Assembly: GCA_028554755.1 (NCBI GenBank)
Contig: JAPTOF010000016.1
Span: 10,514,001-10,578,000, forward strand
DNA length: 64,000 bases
Direction: 5' to 3'
Source of the DNA: Cordia subcordata
Taxonomy: Eukaryota; Streptophyta; Magnoliopsida; Boraginales; Cordiaceae
In this document: in pieces, positions 57,561-64,000 of the stretch
Numbering within the stretch: the stretch's first letter is position 1
Layout: every line of letters starts with the position of its first letter
The notes under the pieces: generated by a model
The model's database searches: none
What the model saw: the letters and a program-made list of their open reading frames with translations, nothing else
What the model was told of the DNA's origin: nothing
Translations under genes and position numbers: made by a program

Positions 57561-59109
57561 TTATTTTGGAATATCAATTCTAACAGGAGCATTTTGAGCT
57601 GGAACATGTGACTTAGTCACTCTCTTTGTATTAGTAAATGCATCTGGTAATTGGTGAGCAATCTTTTGTAAGTGGATAATTTTTTGAACTTCTTGTTCCG
57701 ATAGATTTGTGCGAGGATCAAAATTAGTCATAGATGATGCATTCCATGTAATTTCTTGCTTTTCCAACTTTTGTTTTGCTCTCCCTAATGCTAGAAATAC
57801 TATTTCATCAAATGGGCAATTAGCAAAATGTACTGGAAAAAGATCTCTAGCTAAAGGCTCAAGATATTTAATGATTGATGGAGATTCAAAACCAACATCT
57901 GTTTCTGGTCTTCTTTGCGATCCCATTTTTATGCATTGTGATGGAGCAATTGAAACATATACTGCGCAACCAAATATTTTTAAATGGGATATATTTGGTT
58001 CTTGACCAGAAACCAATTGTAAAAGGGGATATTTATTATAAGCAGTTGGTCTTATTCGAACTAGTACTACAGCTTGTAATATAGCATGTCCCTAAGCAAA
58101 ACTAGGCAACTTAGTTCTCATAAGTAGTGGTCTAGCAATTAGTTGTAGGCGTTTAATATAAGATTCTGCTAAACCATTTTGAGTATGTGTGTGAGTCACG
58201 AGATGCTCAACTATGATCTCAATTGATGTACAATAATTATTAAAAGATTAGGATGTAAAATCTCCTGCATTATCAAGACGAATTTTCTTGATTGTATAAT
58301 TCAAAAATTGTGCACCTAAGCAGATTATTTGTACAAGGAGTCTTGCAAATGCCACATTTCGTCTGGATAATGAGGATACATATGACATGCATCTATTAAT
58401 ATCATAAAATATCGAAATGGTCCACATGCTTGAAAAATAGGCCTGCATATATCCCCTTGAATTCATTCTAAAAATGTAAGATTTTCAGCATCAATTTTAG
58501 TTAGGGATGGCCTTATAATCAATTTCCCTTGGGCACAAGCAGCACAAGAAAATTCATTTGATGAGAGTACTTTTTTACTCTTTAATGAGTGCCCATGTGA
58601 ATTTTTAATAATTCGTCTCGTCATTATTACACTTGGATGTCCAAGGCGATCATGCCAAAGAGTAAAATTCTTTGGGTCAATTATCTTCTGGTTTATCACA
58701 GCATGTGATTCTACGGGATTTATATAACTACAATATAATCCAGAAGATAATGCTAGCAATTTTTCTAATATATGCTTTTTGCCTGATATAAGTGATGTAA
58801 TATAGAGATATTCTTTATTGCCTTCCTTCATGGTTTCAATATGATAACCTTTTTCTCTTACATCTTTCAACTGAGTAGATTCCTTTGTGATCTACTTGAG
58901 CATAAAGCATTGCTTATTATTATCTTTGCTCCTCCGAGAAACATAACACAAGCTCTACCAAAGCCTTCAATTAGTTTTGCAGAATCAGCTATTGTATTGG
59001 CATTTGCATCATCTAATTTCAGTTGGGAGAAATACTCCTTATTCTTGAGAATAGTATGTGTTGTAGCACTATCAGCTAAAAATATTTCTCCATTATTGAT
59101 ATGATGCAA
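57561..59109 (-). pseudogene. Copia-2 protease and integrase remnant
   Basis: Protease frame 59109-58867 with the intact active-site stretch LADSATTHTILKNKEYF. The frame 58870-58463 holds GAG-pre-integrase LWHDRLGHPSVIMTRRI and the zinc pair CAACAQGK. The integrase core (RNVAFARLLVQIICLGAQFL, IRLDNAGDFTS; 58466-58248) has the E of GEF changed to D and is followed by a stop. The C-terminal part 58016-57561 (ISHLKIFGCAVYVSIAPSQC, GFESPSIIKYLEPLARDLFP) is open. Only a few lesions separate these frames. Confidence 0.86.
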
Positions 59110-59272
59110 ATCTATAGTTCTTCATAACAGTAATAAAGAAAATACACAAGTATTAGCAAAGATAAGACATTCATTTCATAAAAGATAGATATTACATTCG
59201 AGTTAAAATTAAGCATTAAAGTAACAAACAGTTCAACATAATTAAAATGTTCTATTTTTACATAAAGATTAA

Positions 59273-62190
59273 TTTGGATAGACATTTCCATCACCAATCA
59301 ATTACTGAATATTTTTAGTAGCATCTTCAAAGAAGCCAAAACAGTCAAGGTGCAGTAATTCATTTGAGTATTTTGTTCAACAAGATTTGTCTCCACACCT
59401 TTTCCTTTTTATTTCACCGAAGCTTAATAAAGATCCACGAGATGTTTAGCAGTACGACATTTTTTATGCCAATGTCCTTTTATGCCATATCTATAGCAAG
59501 TATTTTCAGTATGTTGGAAAGATTTATTTTGTAGATTATTTCCTTTGTCGTGCGATGTGGTGTTTTTGTGTGTGTTTGCATTGTTATTTGTCTATATTTT
59601 GGACATGTATTGAGCTTAAATAGTTGCATTAGTGTAGTACTTGTGCTAGATATAGACTTAGGCATATACAACTGTATATAGTTGAGTTTAAAAGGTAAAT
59701 ACTACATTAATGGCTTATTTTGGATATTATAGGTGAGATTGAGGATTGTTTGGAGATCAACAAAGATAGAGATGGTTTGGGCAATGAGTGCCAGCATAAC
59801 TGAAGATGAAAGTGGAATAAAATCAAGTTTGGAGGCTTCCGAACAAAGACTAAAGCAACCAGAAGCAAAATGAAACCAAAACGAAGCCAAAAGAGAGCAA
59901 ATAGGCACTACTGGAGCACTGGCTTCAAAGTACCGGTATACCGGCTGACTATTCCGCCAAAAATAAAGAGCAAGCTTCTACTACCAGACTAGAGGCCCCT
60001 TGGTACTGGTGCTCTGGTTAAGTGTTCCAGTAGTCACAGAAATTGGCTATATAAGCCCGCTTTTGGCCATTTTATGTAACAAGTTATATTCTTTCACACC
60101 CATCTCCCAAACCTTAATTCCTCTCTCACCAACCTCTAATACACTCACACTCACACTTTTCACCTAGATTCAAGCTTGTAATTGGGGTTTAACACTTGTA
60201 ATTGCAAGATCAAGACAAGGATTTCAAGAGCAAGCTACGCATGAAAGAGAGGTTTATCTTTTTCCTTTTATATTTAGTTTTCTCTATTCTAGAATAGATC
60301 TTTTAAGGGTGATTGAAACTTGTATGATGGGTTCATTGAGTACTACTTTGCTATGAGATTATGATGGTCTAATATATCTGTTTGCCTTTAATGCTTCAAT
60401 GGCTACTTACATACATGTCCATGTGTTTGTTGACATGCCTAGGTGAAAGAACATATATATTTAAAGGATTGATTGCTATTTAACACTTCTAAATCATTGT
60501 ATGAGCATGTATAGGTGTTTATGTAGTGATTCCATGAAGTGGGTCTTGTAGCTATGCATGTCTATGTGTGTTTTTATATACCTTAATATCAATTTTAGCT
60601 TCTATGACATACATGTTGGATTCTAATGCATAAATTGGTATGACCTAAATATGTCTAAGTGTTTAGGACTATAATATGCTTTATATTTATTCATACCATG
60701 CTTGAGAACATGTATGATATGTTTTATTGTCAAATCCTGCTTCTGTGATGCTATGATTAGTGGTTCTTCATTAATAATTGGGTCTAGTTTAGTCTCTTTT
60801 GGCTTTAAACCCAGCCAATAGGTGTCGGGCTAGCTTAATTGACCTTAGGAGGCCTAGTTCTTGGCTTTAAACCTAGCCAATGAGTTAGAACCTAGGGTAA
60901 GACCAATTATCATCACCTAGGAACATAATTAGCTAATCCGTGCCCTAGTTTGTATGGACCACGCTATACTTCTAGGTAGCCAGCACCTAGACCCGTACTG
61001 AGTCTAGGGATTGTAGGAGAGATTGATTAAATTCCGAGCTTAAAGCACCCTTCTTAGAGAAAACCATCAAAGTTAGTCCCATAGCAAAGTTAGTACCCAA
61101 ATCACCCATAGTTAAGCAAATTTCACCCATTGCCCTATTTCTTGTGTTAATTCCCTTTTTTACTTGCTTGTTCTCTCTTAACTTTATTTTATTTTGTTTG
61201 TTTAGAATAGTTTAATTTACTTTGAGCTCCCTTCACATCTAAAACAACCAAAAAGAATTCTTAGTTTAGCTTGTTTTCTTTCTGGCTTTCTAGGACACAC
61301 ACTTGGCTTTCATTCCCCATTTCCTGCCTCGCTAAGGGATCGACCCTCCTTTTGCACATTAGACTACATGACCTATGCACTTGCAGGCTTTTAATTAAGG
61401 CTTAGTGCTTAATTAGCAAAGAGAAGCATCATCGTGGTTTCCTTGTCTTTTGAAATTTGGTCTATTTGACCTATGAAAATTACGACCATTACCATGTCTA
61501 TAACCAAGGCCACAACCACAACCACGACCATGCCCATGGCTATAATTATTTGATAATGTATCATTCACCTCAGGAGATGCAATTTCACTTATTTTAGGAA
61601 ATGTTTCTGAGCCAGTTGGTCTTGTCTGATGGTTTTTCATCAAGAGCTCTTTATTTTGCTCGGCAATAAGAAAACATGAGATTAACTCAGAATATTTTTT
61701 GAAACCACGCTCTCTATATTGTTGTTGTAAGAACATATTAGATGCGTGGAAAGTAGAGAGTGTCTTCTCTAACATGTCTTTATCAGTGATCTTTTCTCTG
61801 CATAATTTCAACTGTGAAGTAATTCTAATACAACGGAGTTATGCTTACTCACAGTTTTAAAATCTTGCAATCGCAAATGAATCCACTCATAGCGAGCTTC
61901 AGAAAGGATCACTGTTTTACGATGATCAAATCTTTCGTTCAAATTTTGCCAAAGGGCTTGTGGATCCTTTACTGTAAGGTATTTGGCTTTGAGCTCTTCA
62001 TAGAGATGATGTTGAAGAAATATTAATGCTTTAGCGCGATCCTATAAGGATGCTTTATTTCCTTCTTTAATTGTTTCTCCAAGGTCCTTGGCATTGAAAT
62101 GTAGTTCGGCATCAAGGATCCATGATAAATAGTCATTGCCAGAAATATCAAAGGCAATAAACTCAAGCTTCATGAGGTTGAGATTATGAA
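59273..62190 (-). pseudogene. Copia-2 gag remnant, split by element D
   Basis: The start region near 62190 reads LEFIAFDISGNDYLSWIL, with the copia-1 start ATG apparently lost (ATA). The frame 61811-61413 covers KITDKDMLEKTLSTFHASNM, YRERGFKKYSELISCFLIAE and a Gly/His-rich stretch, and is cut at 61436 by D. On the other side, at 59552 and below, the zinc knuckle reads CYRYGIKGHWHKKC (59510-59465): second Cys changed to Tyr. Confidence 0.82.
59553..61431 (-). mobile_element. Non-coding 1.9 kb element, copy D (minus strand)
   Basis: 1879 bp. The minus strand begins TGATGCTTCTCTTTGC and ends AACACCACATCG (final A changed to G), with a perfect 5-bp target duplication TCGTG (59548-59552, 61432-61436) in copia-2 gag. 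Head: CCTGCAAGTGCATAGGTCAT and GGAGGGTCGATCCCTTAGCG. Two hairpins of the TTGGCTTTAAACCCAGCCAA type lie at 60798-60875. Patch with ACCGGTATACCGGCTG near 59934-59949. No ORF of note. Confidence 0.82.
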
Positions 62191-62415
62191 TCTAGCATAT
62201 TTTAAAAAGAAACAAATTAGTAAGCGAAATAATCATATATTTACCTGACGTACCATGTTGACCAATAAATATAAGCACATAAGAATAAATTAAAATATTA
62301 CAAATATGGCATATGAAACTTAAAAGCATGATATAATATACCATAAGATGTTAATTTCAAGTATAAATAACGTTTTAGTGTAATTATTACAATTAATCAT
62401 TATATAATTATGGGG

Positions 62416-64000
62416 TGTCTTTTTGGTGCAAGCTCTAAAGACCCGCAGATGCAATGTAGTGTGTGCAAAAACGGGTGTCGAACCACAGGGAGGCTATGTT
62501 GTGGAATAGATTCTACGTGTGTGTGTCCTAGAGAATGCCTAAGAAGAAACCTAAACTAACTATTTTTTTTGGTGTTTTGGGATGATCGGGAGCTTTAGCT
62601 AAAGAAAATTAAACTAAACTATAGGAATAAAAAGTGGGGAAACAAGCTAATATAGAGGGAACTAACAAATGCGAAGGTGTTAGGGTGACTTCAACTTATG
62701 AATGGGTGATTCTATACTCAGCTGCTGTGGGATTAAAGGATGATGGCTTACTTTAGTAATTTCCCCCTAGGACTCGATGTAGGTCAGTCCCTAGGCGGCG
62801 TCTCCTAGAGCTACGGCGTGGTCCTTATGACCTAAGGCCTATAGATTGACCAATTAGCTTCCTAGGTGACTTAGAATGAACCTACTCTAGTGCCTAATCC
62901 AGTGGCTGGATTTAAAGCCAAGATCTAGTGTCACTAAGATCAACTAAACCAATCCTAAAACCTATTGGCTGGATTTGAAGCCAAAGGAGACTCGGCCTAG
63001 GCTAGCCCTAAATTACTTGTCATCATTCTAAGGTCACTTCAGCGGGATTTGACTTGCTAGAACATTCATACATGTTCTTGGCCAAGGTGTTCATGAATAA
63101 TGGGATCTATTCAACTATCAAGCATCACCATGCTCGGAGTACACCATTAGAAGCGATTAACAACTAACATGTATGCGTTATTGAAGTCATACTCACTACT
63201 AGGCATGCAAATATACATATAGACATGAATATAAGCATTACCCACCTCATAGCATCCACATATAAACACATAGACATGATTATAGCATGGATTAGATGTG
63301 TTTAGTAACAAGTAGACTTCAATTTATACACATGCTACTCATCTAGGCATTTTATCAAACACTCAGACATGAATGAGAAAATAACCATTTGAATAAGAAA
63401 ATCAAAACATGTATATATTCAGCCATCAAATCCCATATCATAAGAGTATATAGTTAACCCATTACATAAGCTCAATCACCCTACACAAATCTACTTAATC
63501 ATAATAGGAAATAGAATGAAAGAGAGATTATGAAGCTTCCTTTTCATCCTAGCTAATCTTGTACAAAGCTCTTGAGCAAACTTGAATCCAAATGTCTGAA
63601 ACCCTCTAAATCCACTTGCTTCAAGGGGATAAAATGTGTGAGAAAGTGTGTGTGATATGGATGAAAACTCACTGGCTTCAAGGGGATAAAATGTGTGAGA
63701 AAGTGTATGTGATGTGGATGAAAACTAGGGTTAAGTGTGTGAGATGTAGGTGTAAAGTGTATGATGGGTCTCTAAAGTATCCTCTAAAAAAAATCCCTCT
63801 TTTTAAGTCTGAAAATTGAGCTTTTTTTTATATCAACAACTGCGCGCCACGGGTCGACCGGCTCTAAAGGGGTAGTTTACCGGCTTTTATTTGTAGCTCT
63901 CTGGAGTGGCCGGTCGACCTAGCCAGTCAACTGTCTTTTCTTCTAGGTCGTTCGACTGACTTTTCTTCCTCTATTCTTCGTCTTTTTGGCTTCTGATCTT
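62416..64000 (+). mobile_element. Non-coding element, copy E (cut by window end)
   Basis: Begins about 62416 (TGTCTTTTTGGTGCAAGC) in the leader of copia-2 and runs off the window. Head: CCCGCAGATGCAATGTAG and GGGTGTCGAACCACAGGGAG. Hairpins TGGCTGGATTTAAAGCCA (62902-62919) and TTGGCTGGATTTGAAGCCAA (62965-62984). A 38-bp unit is duplicated at about 63615-63710 (CTTCAAGGGGATAAAATGTG). GC-rich patch GGGTCGACCGGCTC and GGCCGGTCGACC near 63850-63915. Confidence 0.78.

Larger units (their letters stand above)
55189..62415 (-). mobile_element. Second Ty1/copia element, minus strand, 5' end outside the window (copia-2)
   Basis: Same family as copia-1 at the protein level, opposite orientation. The 3' LTR (55189-55540) with adjacent polypurine tract, RNase H, RT, integrase, protease, gag and part of the leader can be followed to 62415, where element E enters. 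The 5' LTR must lie beyond E, outside the window. Element D sits in gag. The ORFs are broken, but longer frames survive than in copia-1, so it may be younger. Confidence 0.88.

Overview
The window is nuclear DNA of a flowering plant, most likely a eudicot; the species cannot be told from the sequence. One intact, intron-bearing plant gene sits at the left edge. The rest is AT-rich, retrotransposon-dominated intergenic DNA of the kind that fills medium to large plant genomes.

Left edge (1-5862): a 12-exon boron (borate) transporter gene of the BOR4-like type (coding 491-4957, 657 codons, every splice junction in frame), its 5' flank and its 3' flank. It is the only gene I consider functional.

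5863-21507: a complete but decayed Ty1/copia element (5863-12154) ends 36 bp from the stop codon of an antisense pseudogene of the cytochrome c maturation ABC ATPase CcmA/ABCI1 (12191-12880). After a stretch with no gene but a tRNA-derived SINE-like insertion come a small MITE, a broken FAR1/FRS-type Mutator-derived gene (16742-18864), a hAT-like MITE and a broken GRF zinc-finger gene with a leader intron (about 19774-20640).

21508-35801: a Sirevirus-type copia element with 1.39 kb LTRs, a perfect AACCC target duplication, gag-pol remnants, an envelope-like ORF remnant and several polypurine motifs. It was entered by a truncated Ty3/gypsy element (23517-26088) and by a 1.8 kb non-coding element (29965-31741).

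35802-38773: a decayed Ulp1-like (C48) protease gene on the minus strand, then tandem repeats.

38774-52171: a Tat-lineage Ty3/gypsy element with plus-strand gag-pol remnants and a long antisense ORF with its own TATA box. Its two LTR-like ends are in inverted orientation yet are flanked by the same 5 bp (ACATA). Two more copies of the 1.8 kb non-coding element interrupt it.

52177-64000: a tandem duplication with a small inverted repeat in each unit, a hAT-like MITE built of GGGTTGGGT-type words, and a second copia element on the minus strand that holds two more copies of the non-coding element, the last running off the window.

The most interesting feature is this five-member non-coding family (1.6-1.9 kb, TGATGTG...CACATCA ends, 5 bp target duplications). 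All copies lie inside other retrotransposons, and they carry a conserved head with a B-box-like word, short hairpins that appear to covary, and a variable GC-rich palindromic patch. It may be a set of solo LTRs of a family I do not recognise, or a separate non-autonomous element.
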